Translations under genes and position numbers: made by a program
NCBI GenBank assembly: GCA_021786375.1
Contig: JAJYNL010000057.1
Location: 1 to 48,927 of the forward strand
Length of the DNA: 48,927 bases
From: Actinomycetes bacterium
Lineage (GTDB): Bacteria > Actinomycetota > Acidimicrobiia > Acidimicrobiales > Acidimicrobiaceae
Direction of reading: 5' to 3'
Shown here: positions 7,866 through 16,317 of the stretch, piece by piece
How positions within the stretch are numbered: the stretch's first letter is position 1
Layout of the letters: the number at the start of each line of letters is the position of its first letter
The notes under the pieces: generated by a model
Seen by the model: the letters and a program-made list of their open reading frames with translations, nothing else
What the model was told of the DNA's origin: nothing
Database searches by the model: none

Positions 7866-8543
7866 TCAGTGGCGTGGGTTGCGGCCAAAGCGATATCCGA
7901 CGCTTCGCACGGTTTCGATGAGAGATTCGTGCTGGTCGCCGAGCTTTGCTCTCAGGCGCCGGATGTGGACGTCCACCGTGCGAGCGCCGCCGTAGTACTC
8001 GTAGCCCCAGACTCGGGAGAGCAGGGTCTCCCGATTGAAGACACGACCGGGATGTGAGGCGAGAAAAGTCAGCAGCTGATATTCCATATAGGTCAGATCC
8101 AAGGAGCGGCCGCCGATGCTTGCCTGGTAGGTCTCCAGGTTGATGGAGAGCGGGCCATAGGCGATGACCTCTTTGGACAACCCGCGACCGGTTCGGTAGA
8201 AGAGCCGCTGAAGCCGCACCTCGAGTTCGCGTGCGTCGAGCGGCAACGTAACGAAGTCGTCGAAGAGGTCTTCCCTGAGTTCAAGCTTGGCGAGGCTTTG
8301 CCGGTCCACCACCAGGAGAGTTGGAGAGACGTTCAACTCCTTGGAGCGCAGTTGCCTGCAGGCGATAAAAGCGTCCTCGAGGCTCGAGTCCGCGCACACG
8401 ATCGCTCCCGACCACCCCTCCTCGGTTTCGTCCTTGGAGGCCTGCGCCACGTTCTTGACCGCTACAAAGGGATAACCTCCGTCCTGAAGGGCTTTGACCA
8501 CGTGGAACGGCGGCTCCTCAGGATAGAGGATCAGTGGCTCCAT
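7866..8543 (-). CDS. GlnR-like orphan response regulator (degenerate receiver plus OmpR/PhoB winged helix)
   Basis: This 225-residue protein has an atypical receiver (1-120) and a C-terminal OmpR/PhoB winged helix (about 125-222) with RSLDLTYMEYQLL, RETLLSRVWG, RTVDVHIRRLRAKL and RSVGYRFG. In the receiver the N-terminal acidic pocket is P-E-E and the conserved lysine is Leu (VTLPLD); an Asp remains in IVCADSS. A receiver lacking Lys resembles actinomycete GlnR, which controls nitrogen genes without a partner kinase. Its ATG follows the glnA stop codon directly, so it is co-transcribed with an alpha-type glutamine synthetase. That supports a role in nitrogen control. An unrelated atypical regulator of this architecture remains possible. 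Confidence 0.8.
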   Translation of the reverse strand: MEPLILYPEEPPFHVVKALQDGGYPFVAVKNVAQASKDETEEGWSGAIVCADSSLEDAFIACRQLRSKELNVSPTLLVVDRQSLAKLELREDLFDDFVTLPLDARELEVRLQRLFYRTGRGLSKEVIAYGPLSINLETYQASIGGRSLDLTYMEYQLLTFLASHPGRVFNRETLLSRVWGYEYYGGARTVDVHIRRLRAKLGDQHESLIETVRSVGYRFGRNPRH

Positions 8544-9887
8544 TTATAGGTGCCCCAGATATCGGTCGAGCTCGAACTGCGAGACCTGCACCTTGTAGCC
8601 GTTCCACTCGTCACGCTTGTTGCGCACGAACCACTCGAAGACGTGCTCTCCGAGAATGTCGCGCATCAGCTCCGATTTTTCCATCTCGCGCACCGCCTCT
8701 TCGAGGTTGCCCGGCAGCGAGCTTATGCCGCGGCGGGCAACCTCCTCAGGGGTCAGCGCGAAGAGGTTCTCCGAAACTTGCGCTGGCAGCTCATAGCCGT
8801 TTTCGATTCCGTCGAGGCCGGCGCCGAGAACCACCGCGAAGGCGAGATACGGATTGGCCGCCGGATCGATGGCGCGGTACTCGATGCGAGTCGACTGGGG
8901 CTTGGTGTGGCGTGGATTGGGTACCCGGACCAGGGCGGAGCGGTTGTTCTGCGCCCATGACACGTAGACCGGCGCTTCATAGCCGGGGACCAGCCGCTTG
9001 TAGGAGTTGACCCACTGGTTGGTGACCGCCGAGATCGCCGCGGCGTTCCTGAGAATGCCGGCAATGAAATGTCGTGCCACCTCAGAGAGGCCCCACTCCG
9101 CCTTCTCGTCGTAGAAGGCGTTCTGGTTCCCGCGGAAGAGCGAGAAGTGCGTGTGCATCCCCGATCCCTGCACCCCGGCTATGGGCTTGGGCATGAAGGT
9201 CGCCATGACCCCGCTGGCGGAGGCGATCTCCTTGGTGATCAGCCTGGTGGTCATCACGTTGTCGGCCATGGTCAGGGCATCGGTGTAGCGCAGATCGATC
9301 TCATGCTGTCCGGGGGCGTCCTCATGCTGGGAATATTCGACCGGAATGCCCATGTCCTCGAGAGCCAGCACCGTTCGCTTGCGGAGCTGGGTGGCCAGGT
9401 CGGAGACGGTTAGCTCGAAATATGAGCCCGAATCGAGCGGGGTGGGCACGGTACCCGGCTCGGACTTGGTGAAATAGAAGTATTCCAGCTCCGGCGCTGC
9501 GAAGAACGAATAGCCCAGCTCGTGGGCCCGGTCAAGCGCGTGGCGAAGCGTGTTTCGAGGACACCCGGCAAAGGGGCTGCCGTCGAGATTGGTTATGTCG
9601 CAGAAGATGCGCGCCATCGATGTGTCCGTCGGAAGCAGCGAGAAGGTGGTTGGATCCGGCACCGCGATCACGTCGCTCTCCTGGACTCGCGAAAAACCGT
9701 CGATTGCCGACCCGTCAAAGGTCATCCCCTCGGTTAAGGCGTTCTCGAGCTCGGCCGGCGTTATCTGCAGGCTTTTGGGCGTGCCGAGCACATCGGCGAA
9801 CCAGAGCTGGATGAAGGCGACCTTGCGCTCCTCTGCGGTCCTGAGGACGTATTCGATCTTGGCGCGGGTGTTCGGTCGTGTTGGCAC
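8544..9887 (-). CDS. glnA: Glutamine synthetase, GSI-alpha type
   Basis: This 447-residue type I glutamine synthetase makes glutamine from glutamate, ammonia and ATP as a cytosolic dodecamer. Visible signatures are FDGSAIDGFSR near residue 60, the ATP-binding KPIAGVQGSGMHTHFSLF, the glutamate-binding [15 protein letters not shown], and RIEYRAIDPAANPYL. Length and lack of the 25-residue insertion mark the alpha subtype (Bacillus GlnA, mycobacterial GlnA2). The adenylylation-loop region reads ENLFALTPEE, with no modifiable Tyr. Arg67 sits where alpha enzymes have the Arg that mediates glutamine feedback inhibition. Start is GTG; no good SD is seen. It is divergent from a second GS and directly followed by the GlnR-like regulator. 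Confidence 0.92.
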   Translation of the reverse strand: MPTRPNTRAKIEYVLRTAEERKVAFIQLWFADVLGTPKSLQITPAELENALTEGMTFDGSAIDGFSRVQESDVIAVPDPTTFSLLPTDTSMARIFCDITNLDGSPFAGCPRNTLRHALDRAHELGYSFFAAPELEYFYFTKSEPGTVPTPLDSGSYFELTVSDLATQLRKRTVLALEDMGIPVEYSQHEDAPGQHEIDLRYTDALTMADNVMTTRLITKEIASASGVMATFMPKPIAGVQGSGMHTHFSLFRGNQNAFYDEKAEWGLSEVARHFIAGILRNAAAISAVTNQWVNSYKRLVPGYEAPVYVSWAQNNRSALVRVPNPRHTKPQSTRIEYRAIDPAANPYLAFAVVLGAGLDGIENGYELPAQVSENLFALTPEEVARRGISSLPGNLEEAVREMEKSELMRDILGEHVFEWFVRNKRDEWNGYKVQVSQFELDRYLGHL

Positions 9888-10078
9888 ACATATATCACTA
9901 GCGGCGGTCGGTGCGAATAAGTGACCCCTCCCCGTTGTCTCGCCCCAGTTAATGAAGTGTTCACACTACCCTCTTTGCGTACCTGCGGCCGACCCTAGCC
10001 TGTTTGACGGTTTGGAAGTGGTGCGACCAGTGCAGCCCGCGCCAGCCCGCCGAGGCTTTTAGCTACGAAGGAGCACGA

Positions 10079-11506
10079 ATGACGGAGAATACTCCTGCCG
10101 GTGTGATCCGGATGGCCAAGGACGAGGGGGTCGAGATCGTCGACCTCCGGTTCTGCGACCTCCCGGGTGTTATGCAGCACTTTTCGGTGCCTATCAGGCA
10201 GTTGACGGAGGACTCCTTTGCCGAGGGCTTCGGCTTCGACGGCTCGTCGATCCGTGGCTTCAAGGCGATTAACGAGTCGGACATGATCCTGTTGCCGGAT
10301 CCCGCCACTGCGGTGATCGACCCGTTTCGCCAGCACAAGACGCTGAACCTCAACTGCTTCATCCACGATCCGCTGACCCTCGAGCACTACGACCGGGACC
10401 CCCGATTCATCGCCAAGAAAGCCGAGGACCACCTGGTGTCGACCGGCATTGCCGACACCGCGTATTTTGGGCCGGAGGCGGAATTCTTCATCTTCGACGA
10501 TGTGAAGTTTCATCAGGACACCCATTCGGCCTCCTACTCGGTCGACTCTGTCGAGGGCATCTGGAACTCCGATCGCGACGAGGGCCCCAACCTGGGCTAC
10601 AAGCTGCGTTATAAGGAGGGCTACTTCCCCGTTCCTCCCTCGGACAAGTTCCAGGACCTCCGCTCCGAAATGGTGCTGGTGATGGAGCAGATGGGCATCG
10701 ACATCGAGGTGCAGCACCATGAGGTGGCCACCGCGGGCCAGGCCGAGATCGATATGCGTTTCGACACGATGCTGCGCATGGCGGACAAGGTCATGCTTTA
10801 CAAGTACATCGTGAAGAGTGTGGCTTACAAGAATGGCTATACGGCAACGTTCATGCCCAAGCCGCTCTTCCAGGACAACGGCTCGGGGATGCACACGCAT
10901 CAGTCCCTCTGGATGGATGGCCAGCCGCTCTTCTTCGATGCCAATGGCAAGTACGCCCAGCTGTCCGATCTTGCCCGCTGGTACATTGGCGGACTCCTCA
11001 AGCACGGCTCGTCGATCCTCGCTTTTGGCGCCCCCACCACCAACTCCTACAAGCGTCTAGTCCCTGGCTATGAGGCTCCGGTCAACCTGGTCTACAGCCA
11101 GAGGAATCGATCCGCGGCCTGCCGGATTCCGACCTACTCCCCGAGCCCGAAGGCGAAGCGCATTGAGTTCCGCTGTCCGGATCCGATGGCCAATCCCTAT
11201 CTTGCCTTCGCCGCGATGCTGATGGCCGGGCTGGACGGGATCAAGAACCAAATCGAGCCGGCCGCTCCCGCCGATTACGACCTCTTCGAATTGAAGGGCG
11301 CGGCTGCCAAGCAGGTGCCGCAGGTGCCGTCCTCCCTGGAGGGCGCGCTGCAGGCCCTGGCGGACGACCACGACTACCTGCTGCAGGGCGATGTGTTCAA
11401 CCAGGACCTGATCGACACCTGGATCGACTACAAGCTCTACCAGGAAGCGGATCAGATTCGCCTGCGTCCGCATCCGTGGGAGTTCATGATGTACTACGAC
11501 ATGTAG
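10079..11506 (+). CDS. glnA: Glutamine synthetase, GSI-beta type, with Phe at the adenylylation site
   Basis: The 475-residue enzyme matches GSI-beta (mycobacterial GlnA1) in length and sequence: [56 protein letters not shown], and the C-terminus [13 protein letters not shown]. The ATG has a strong GAAGGAG five nt upstream. Beta enzymes are normally switched off by GlnE adenylylation of a Tyr in D/N-L-Y-D/E-L-P-P-E-E. Here the aligned segment is D-L-F-E-L-K-G-A-A, so the Tyr is Phe403 and the PPEE loop is lost. The enzyme therefore cannot be adenylylated at that site. It is divergent from the alpha GS and ends in a strong terminator. Confidence 0.95.
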   Translation: MTENTPAGVIRMAKDEGVEIVDLRFCDLPGVMQHFSVPIRQLTEDSFAEGFGFDGSSIRGFKAINESDMILLPDPATAVIDPFRQHKTLNLNCFIHDPLTLEHYDRDPRFIAKKAEDHLVSTGIADTAYFGPEAEFFIFDDVKFHQDTHSASYSVDSVEGIWNSDRDEGPNLGYKLRYKEGYFPVPPSDKFQDLRSEMVLVMEQMGIDIEVQHHEVATAGQAEIDMRFDTMLRMADKVMLYKYIVKSVAYKNGYTATFMPKPLFQDNGSGMHTHQSLWMDGQPLFFDANGKYAQLSDLARWYIGGLLKHGSSILAFGAPTTNSYKRLVPGYEAPVNLVYSQRNRSAACRIPTYSPSPKAKRIEFRCPDPMANPYLAFAAMLMAGLDGIKNQIEPAAPADYDLFELKGAAAKQVPQVPSSLEGALQALADDHDYLLQGDVFNQDLIDTWIDYKLYQEADQIRLRPHPWEFMMYYDM

Positions 11507-11528
11507 CTCCGGCCATCCATGTCCTATT

Positions 11529-11569
11529 AGTGGGGCGGCTGCCGAAAGGTGGCCGCCCCACTTTTCTTT
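11529..11569 (+). terminator. Strong intrinsic terminator after the beta-type glnA
   Basis: A 15-bp stem starts with AGTGGGGCGGC (11529-11539), extends inward with two G-U pairs, and is capped by a GAAA tetraloop. It is followed by TTTTCTTT. It lies 23 nt past the glnA stop and separates it from nadE. Confidence 0.92.
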
Positions 11570-11640
11570 GCGCCTCCAAGCTGTGCCTACTATGGCGCCG
11601 CCCCTGGGGTCGGAGCTAGCATTCGAGAGGTGATCGAGCC

Positions 11641-13452
11641 GTGATCGACGAAGCAGTATCGCTGAATGTTGGGATATGCCAGATAAACCTCAAGGTCGGA
11701 GACCTGGAGGGGAACGCCGCCAAGATCGTCGAGTCGGCCCGTGTCGCGGCGCGGCAGGGGGCGGACATCATCACCTTTCCTGAACTGGCTCTGACCGGCT
11801 ATCCCCCGGAAGACCTGCTGCTCAAGCCGGCGTTCATCCGTGCATGCGGCTACTATCTCGAACAGATTGCCGCGGAGCTTCCCGAGCTGGTCCTCCTGGT
11901 GGGCTTTCCCGAGCAGCTCAGAAGGCTGCACAACGCGGCGGCATTTGTCCACGGCGGCGTGGTCCAGGCGGTTTATCACAAGAGGCTGCTCCCGAACTAC
12001 GCGGTCTTCGACGAGCAGCGCTATTTCGTTCCCGGCTCCGGCGAGCATAAGCTCTTCGACGTTGGCGGGGTGAAACTCGGCGTGTCGATCTGCGAAGACA
12101 TCTGGAGTCCGACCGGGCCGGCCCTCGACCAGGTGCGCGGCGGTGCCGACGTGATCCTGAACATAAACGCCTCGCCCTATTTCCTGGGTCGGCGTTGGCA
12201 GCGGTCCGCCATGCTCTCCACCCGAGCCAGCGACATGTCGACCCCCATCGTTTATGTAAATATGGTCGGCGGCCAGGACGAGCTGGTCTTCGACGGCGGC
12301 TCGCTGGTCTATGACAGCTATGGCACCCTCAAGTACAGCCTCCCGCAATTCGAGGAGCTGATCGAGACGGTCCGAGTCCCGCTCGGCGCGGCCGGCCGTA
12401 AGTATCAGCTCGATCCGCGTGGCCTGGTCGCAGACGAGGTCTTGGACACGGTGCCGATCGCCCCCTCCCTCCCGGTCGGCTCCTCCCACGTCGCCTTCCA
12501 TTCAAGCGACCATCCCCCATTCCTCTTCGAGCCGAGCCCGAGCTTCGACAAGAACTGGGTTTCCGACCTCAGCGACTTCTACTTGGACGAGATACTCGGC
12601 GCACTGAAACTCGGCCTAGGTGACTACGTGGAGAAGAACAGCTTCGCGCGCGTGGTCATCGCCCTTTCCGGGGGTATCGACTCCAGCCTCTGCGCCGCCT
12701 TAGCGGTGGCTGCCATAGGACCCGACCGGGTGACCTGCATCTCCATGCCCTCGCGTTACAGCTCGGAGGGTTCGGTCTCCGACGCACAGAAGCTGGCCGA
12801 CAACCTGGGCATCGAGCTTCTCACAGGCGAGATCGAGCCCATGCATAGCGCCTTCTCGGGCGTGCTGGCCAAAGTTCTCGGTGCGGCGCCGGAGGGTCTT
12901 ACCGACGAAAACCTGCAGAGCAGGATTCGCGGCGTTCTCATCATGGCCTATTCGAACGCGACCGGCGCACTGGTCATCACTACGGGCAATAAGTCTGAGA
13001 CGGCCACTGGCTATTCCACCCTCTACGGGGATTCGGCTGGTGGATTTGCCCTCATAAAGGACATCCCCAAGTTGCTCGTCTACCGCCTGTGCGAGCGCAT
13101 CAATACCCTTGAGGGCAAGGAGGTGGTTCCAACCGAGGTGCTCCTCAAACCGCCTTCGGCGGAGCTTCGCCCTGGCCAGCGCGACGTGGATTCCCTGCCG
13201 CCGTACGAGGAGCTGGATCCGATCTTGATGGCGCTGGTGGAGCGGGACATGACCCCTATGGAGCTCGTGCGCGCCGGCTTCGACTCCAAGCTTGTGGCCA
13301 GGGTCGCGGGCCTGATCGATCGCAGCGAGTACAAGAGGCGCCAGGTGGCTCCCGGCGTCAGGATCACCCCTAAGTCCTTTGGCAAGGATCGGCGTATGCC
13401 CATCACCAACGGTTTCGATCCCGAGGAGGTCGGCTTTCTTGAGGAGCCGTGA
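11641..13452 (+). CDS. nadE: Glutamine-dependent NAD+ synthetase
   Basis: This two-domain enzyme of 603 residues makes NAD+ from deamido-NAD+, ATP and glutamine. The N-terminal nitrilase-fold glutaminase has the Glu48, Lys114 and Cys151 triad (FPELALTGYP, HKRLLPNY, SICEDIW). The C-terminal synthetase has the PP-loop SGGIDSS at 343-349 and GNKSETATGYSTLYGD. The GTG start is preceded by GAGAGGTGAT. Its dependence on glutamine makes sense beside the glutamine synthetases, though a terminator separates them. The next ORF starts 10 nt after its stop and probably shares the transcript. Confidence 0.95.
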   Translation: MIDEAVSLNVGICQINLKVGDLEGNAAKIVESARVAARQGADIITFPELALTGYPPEDLLLKPAFIRACGYYLEQIAAELPELVLLVGFPEQLRRLHNAAAFVHGGVVQAVYHKRLLPNYAVFDEQRYFVPGSGEHKLFDVGGVKLGVSICEDIWSPTGPALDQVRGGADVILNINASPYFLGRRWQRSAMLSTRASDMSTPIVYVNMVGGQDELVFDGGSLVYDSYGTLKYSLPQFEELIETVRVPLGAAGRKYQLDPRGLVADEVLDTVPIAPSLPVGSSHVAFHSSDHPPFLFEPSPSFDKNWVSDLSDFYLDEILGALKLGLGDYVEKNSFARVVIALSGGIDSSLCAALAVAAIGPDRVTCISMPSRYSSEGSVSDAQKLADNLGIELLTGEIEPMHSAFSGVLAKVLGAAPEGLTDENLQSRIRGVLIMAYSNATGALVITTGNKSETATGYSTLYGDSAGGFALIKDIPKLLVYRLCERINTLEGKEVVPTEVLLKPPSAELRPGQRDVDSLPPYEELDPILMALVERDMTPMELVRAGFDSKLVARVAGLIDRSEYKRRQVAPGVRITPKSFGKDRRMPITNGFDPEEVGFLEEP

Positions 13453-13462
13453 CTCAGGGCTC

Positions 13463-13921
13463 ATGGATGGCCCTGAGGCGTTAGAACCCATCTCGCTGGT
13501 GGAGACGGCGCGGCTGGCCGATCAGCTGAAGCGCCTGCTGTTGGCGGCCCTGGATGTAGCAAGTGGGCTCGAACGGGTGGACCACGCCTCGGCCGAGGCG
13601 GTGGAGGCACGTGTCGCCTTGGCGGTTTGTGCGCGCTCACTGGCCGAGCTCTCGTTCGCCGCGGAAGAGCTCTTCCCGACCACGGTGCCTCCGCTGGCTT
13701 TCGAACCGGCCGCGGTTGGCGCTCTTCCGGCCGGGCTCCCGATCGCTGAGCGTGCCGGCTTTCTCTTGGAGCAGGTCATCGGTCCGATGGAGGAGATCCG
13801 CGCTACGGTGATGGCAAGGGCGCGGCGATATCAGGATCATAACCTCGCCTCGTTTCTGAGCGATGCGGGCGGCGCAATCAGCGAGTGTCGGGAGCTTCTC
13901 AAGCCTGTCACTAAGATTTGA
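13463..13921 (+). CDS. Hypothetical helical protein downstream of nadE
   Basis: The 152-residue product is not recognised. It is Ala/Leu/Glu-rich and looks all-helical, with no signal peptide, no transmembrane helix and no cysteine cluster. It begins MDGPEALEPIS, 10 nt after the nadE stop; the SD is weak (CAGGG). Reading-frame composition matches its neighbours, which supports real coding. The helical content would suit a small bundle or a protein-interaction module. No function is offered. Confidence 0.6.
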   Translation: MDGPEALEPISLVETARLADQLKRLLLAALDVASGLERVDHASAEAVEARVALAVCARSLAELSFAAEELFPTTVPPLAFEPAAVGALPAGLPIAERAGFLLEQVIGPMEEIRATVMARARRYQDHNLASFLSDAGGAISECRELLKPVTKI

Positions 13922-13951
13922 CCGCGGGGGAGTCCACGGTGAAGGGCAGTA

Positions 13952-13979
13952 GGGAATCTGCGCAGCACTGCCTAAGGTT
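13952..13979 (+). promoter_or_regulatory. Putative SigR/SigH-type promoter upstream of the group 2 sigma gene
   Basis: GGGAAT at 13952-13957 and GTTG at 13977-13980 are 19 nt apart. The SigR/SigH consensus is GGAAT-N18-GTT, so the match is good but one base longer. It lies about 165 nt before the sigma-factor start. The same motif with exact N18 spacing precedes sigR in this window. Confidence 0.5.
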
Positions 13980-14144
13980 GTCATATACGCCACTGTTGAC
14001 GCTCGGCGCGCAGCCGGGCAACGGCGGGAAGCGGAATTTCGACAATGGCCGGCAGCCGATTGCCAATTGATTCAATCGTACGACTGAGGGTGCGTCCGAT
14101 CGTGGCCGACCCGATGGTCGTGGATGTCAAGAGAGGTTTTGCGC

Positions 14145-15083
14145 GTGGCCAAGGACCGGATTGACAAGGACGAAGAGGACTTGGTCAGGATGTACCTGTC
14201 CGATATCGGCCAATATCCACTCCTTACCAAAGACGACGAAGTCAAGCTGGCCAAGGACATTGAGCGGGGCACCCGGGCGCAGAAGGAACTCTCTTCCAAG
14301 ACCAAGGAGATGACTCCTCAGCGGCGCCAGGAGCTGTTGCGTGACGTCCGCCAGGGCAAGACCGCCCAACGGTACTTCGTGCAGTCGAACCTGCGCCTGG
14401 TGGTCTCCATTGCCAAGAAATATCAGGCATCAGGCCTTCCGCTTCTCGACCTGATCCAGGAGGGCAACCTGGGACTCATGCACGCGGTCGAGAAGTTCGA
14501 CTGGCGCAAGGGGTTCAAATTCTCCACTTATGCGACATGGTGGATACGCCAGGCGATTACTCGCGGCATCGCCAATACCGGGCGCACCATCCGACTGCCG
14601 GTGCACGCGGGCGATACGCTCTCCCGTGTCCAGAAGGCGCAGGCCCGCTTGGAGATCACCCTTGGCCGTCCACCCTCGCTGGCTCAGCTCGCCCAAGAGG
14701 TCGAGATCGAAGAGTCCAAGCTGCTGGAGGCGCTCAAATTTCGCTCCGAGCCCCTTTCTCTCTCCGAGCCACTACGTGAGGACGGCGACGCCGAACTGGG
14801 GGATGTGGTCGAGGACCGGGCGGCCGAGTCGCCGTTCGAGATGGCCGCCACCTCTCTGCTTCCGGTTGAAATTGCGCGTCTGCTCGCACCGCTCGACGAT
14901 CGCGAGCGCGAGATCCTCAAACTGCGCTTTGGCCTTGATCGAGGCGAGCCGCGCACGCTGGAGGAAGTAGGCGAGCACTTCAACCTCACCCGTGAGCGCA
15001 TTCGCCAGATCGAAGCGCGCGCCATGTCCAAGCTGCGCCATCCTTCTTCCGATACCGGCGCACGCGACCTGCTCGCTCTCTAG
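14145..15083 (+). CDS. Group 2 sigma-70 factor (SigB/HrdB-like)
   Basis: This is a 312-residue RNA polymerase sigma factor with region 1.2 (MYLSDIGQYPLLT), region 2 (LRLVVSIAKKYQ, LDLIQEGNLGLMHAVEKFD, FSTYATWWIRQAI), region 3, and region 4 with the helix-turn-helix LEEVGEHFNLTRERIRQIEARAM. The long acidic N-terminal region 1.1 of a primary SigA is absent, so group 2 (SigB-like) fits best, although a short primary factor cannot be excluded. GTG 14145 is preferred because AAGAGAGG lies 9 nt upstream; an ATG 7 codons earlier has no SD. A SigR-type promoter upstream suggests control by thiol stress, as for sigB in mycobacteria. Confidence 0.88.
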   Translation: MAKDRIDKDEEDLVRMYLSDIGQYPLLTKDDEVKLAKDIERGTRAQKELSSKTKEMTPQRRQELLRDVRQGKTAQRYFVQSNLRLVVSIAKKYQASGLPLLDLIQEGNLGLMHAVEKFDWRKGFKFSTYATWWIRQAITRGIANTGRTIRLPVHAGDTLSRVQKAQARLEITLGRPPSLAQLAQEVEIEESKLLEALKFRSEPLSLSEPLREDGDAELGDVVEDRAAESPFEMAATSLLPVEIARLLAPLDDREREILKLRFGLDRGEPRTLEEVGEHFNLTRERIRQIEARAMSKLRHPSSDTGARDLLAL

Positions 15084-15089
15084 CTTCCG

Positions 15090-15914
15090 TCAGCCCATCG
15101 GAGCCAGGATCGCCAGCTGGCGGGATTGCGCCACCATTCTTCCGTCTGCGGTAAAAACCTCGCCGTCCTCCTCGATGAATCCCCCACTTGCCATCCGGGT
15201 TCGGAAGCGGACGAGGCAGTAAGCGTCGTCGGCGATCGGGAGCGGATCATCGGTTGCCCGAAAGTGCACGCTCAGGTCCACCGTTGGAGTGGCGTAGCGG
15301 CCGGGGAGCTTCGAATAGACCGCCGGAAGCCAGCCATCCGTATAGACGACCAGGGCGAGCGAATCGGTGGGCCTGTCCTCCGCCAGCCGCATCCATCCTC
15401 CGGTTTCCGCGGCCGGACTTTCGGAGAAGGGCGGGTAACCGGTCGCGAACCTCGCCTTGAACTGACTTCTCATCTCTACGAGAGGCTCCACGTTATCGCC
15501 GAGGGGTGGGCATTCCTCCGGAGGCGCCACCCTGGGCGCCTCCACGTCCTGGAAGTCCGGGCCCGGCTGCGGGGTGATGAAGGCGGCCATTGCCTTGGCG
15601 ACGAGCCTGTCGTCCTGGAACATGCGCCCGCTGATGAAGGTGGCCGAGCGTCCGGTCTTCTCCACCGTGGTCAGCACTTGGAAAGGCTTCGTCGCCGGTG
15701 GAGCCAGATAGTGGACGGTGAACGAGCGAACGCGCCGGAACGGGTCTCCCACCCGGTCGGTCAGCGACCGCAGTATGCAAGCGGCGATGTAGCCACCGTT
15801 GGGGCCGCGGCCGGTGGACCAGCCGGGGACGATGATGCCGGCAAAGGCGTCATCTCTTATTCGCGTTACCGAGGTCTCCTGGTCGAACCGGGTGTCGAAC
15901 GGCAGGTTGGCCAT
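15090..15914 (-). CDS. Acyl-CoA thioesterase-like protein, double hotdog
   Basis: The 274-residue protein looks like a TesB-like/thioesterase-family protein with two hotdog repeats. The N-terminal half has GPNGGYIAACILRSL, where the helix of the first hotdog begins, then RSFTVHYLAPP; the second half has VDLSVHFRA and CLVRFRTRMASGGFIEEDGEV. Such enzymes hydrolyse acyl-CoA thioesters in the cytosol. The ATG is preceded by AAAGGAAAG. It converges on the sigma-factor gene with a 6-nt gap. Chain length specificity is not predictable. Confidence 0.8.
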   Translation of the reverse strand: MANLPFDTRFDQETSVTRIRDDAFAGIIVPGWSTGRGPNGGYIAACILRSLTDRVGDPFRRVRSFTVHYLAPPATKPFQVLTTVEKTGRSATFISGRMFQDDRLVAKAMAAFITPQPGPDFQDVEAPRVAPPEECPPLGDNVEPLVEMRSQFKARFATGYPPFSESPAAETGGWMRLAEDRPTDSLALVVYTDGWLPAVYSKLPGRYATPTVDLSVHFRATDDPLPIADDAYCLVRFRTRMASGGFIEEDGEVFTADGRMVAQSRQLAILAPMG

Positions 15915-16153
15915 GATGCTTTCCTTTGCGGATCTTGGTCGGCTGTGGCATAGAAGTTATCCGAGCCAGGCGCTACCGCGCTGTCGTTGCAGCCATTGGG
16001 GCCGTGACGGAGGGTCAGTGAGCTGCGATAACGAGACATGGGTCGCCTTGCGGCGTCAAAGGCCCAGGTACGCCCTAGGCTCTAACCTGCCTGGGCGCAC
16101 CGGTTATGCGGCTGCCTACCGGGCAGCCTTTCTCTCGGTACAGTGAGGTTGCA

Positions 16154-16231
16154 ATGAAGAAAGTGTTCTTTCTCTTGGTTTTGGTCGCGCTGGGCGCTTT
16201 GGCTGCCAAGAAGCTCAAGGCGTCTGCCTGA
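16154..16231 (+). CDS. 25-residue single-helix membrane peptide
   Basis: ATG at 16154 opens a 25-codon frame ending in TGA. GTGAGG sits six nt upstream. The product starts M-K-K, has a hydrophobic core (VFFLLVLVALGALAA), and ends in K-K-L-K-A-S-A: one short membrane helix between basic ends. The start resembles the N-terminus of actinobacterial DLW-39-type small proteins, but the diagnostic DLW tail is absent. It is isolated, with 239 nt of non-coding DNA before it. If real it would be a membrane-inserted microprotein. Confidence 0.5.
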   Translation: MKKVFFLLVLVALGALAAKKLKASA

Positions 16232-16317
16232 TCCAGTGACTGGCCGCTTCGAACGGGCGCTTCTCGGCGGGTTTGCCGCAGGGGAGCGCCTTCGGCTTTA
16301 ACGGCGTGACCCGCCGC

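Noticed and set aside
9888-10078. GlnR box between the two glutamine synthetases
   Set aside because: GTTAAT and GTTCAC occur, but the full gTnAc-N6-GaAAc pattern is not met. Control by GlnR remains plausible without a defined site.
11590-12501. Long open frame (303 codons) opposite nadE
   Set aside because: Fully antisense to a clear NAD synthetase; the protein is low in hydrophobic core and matches no family. High GC makes such shadows common.
15921-16146. Short plus-strand reading frame upstream of the 25-residue peptide
   Set aside because: Arg-rich, no SD and no family resemblance; probably non-coding leader DNA.
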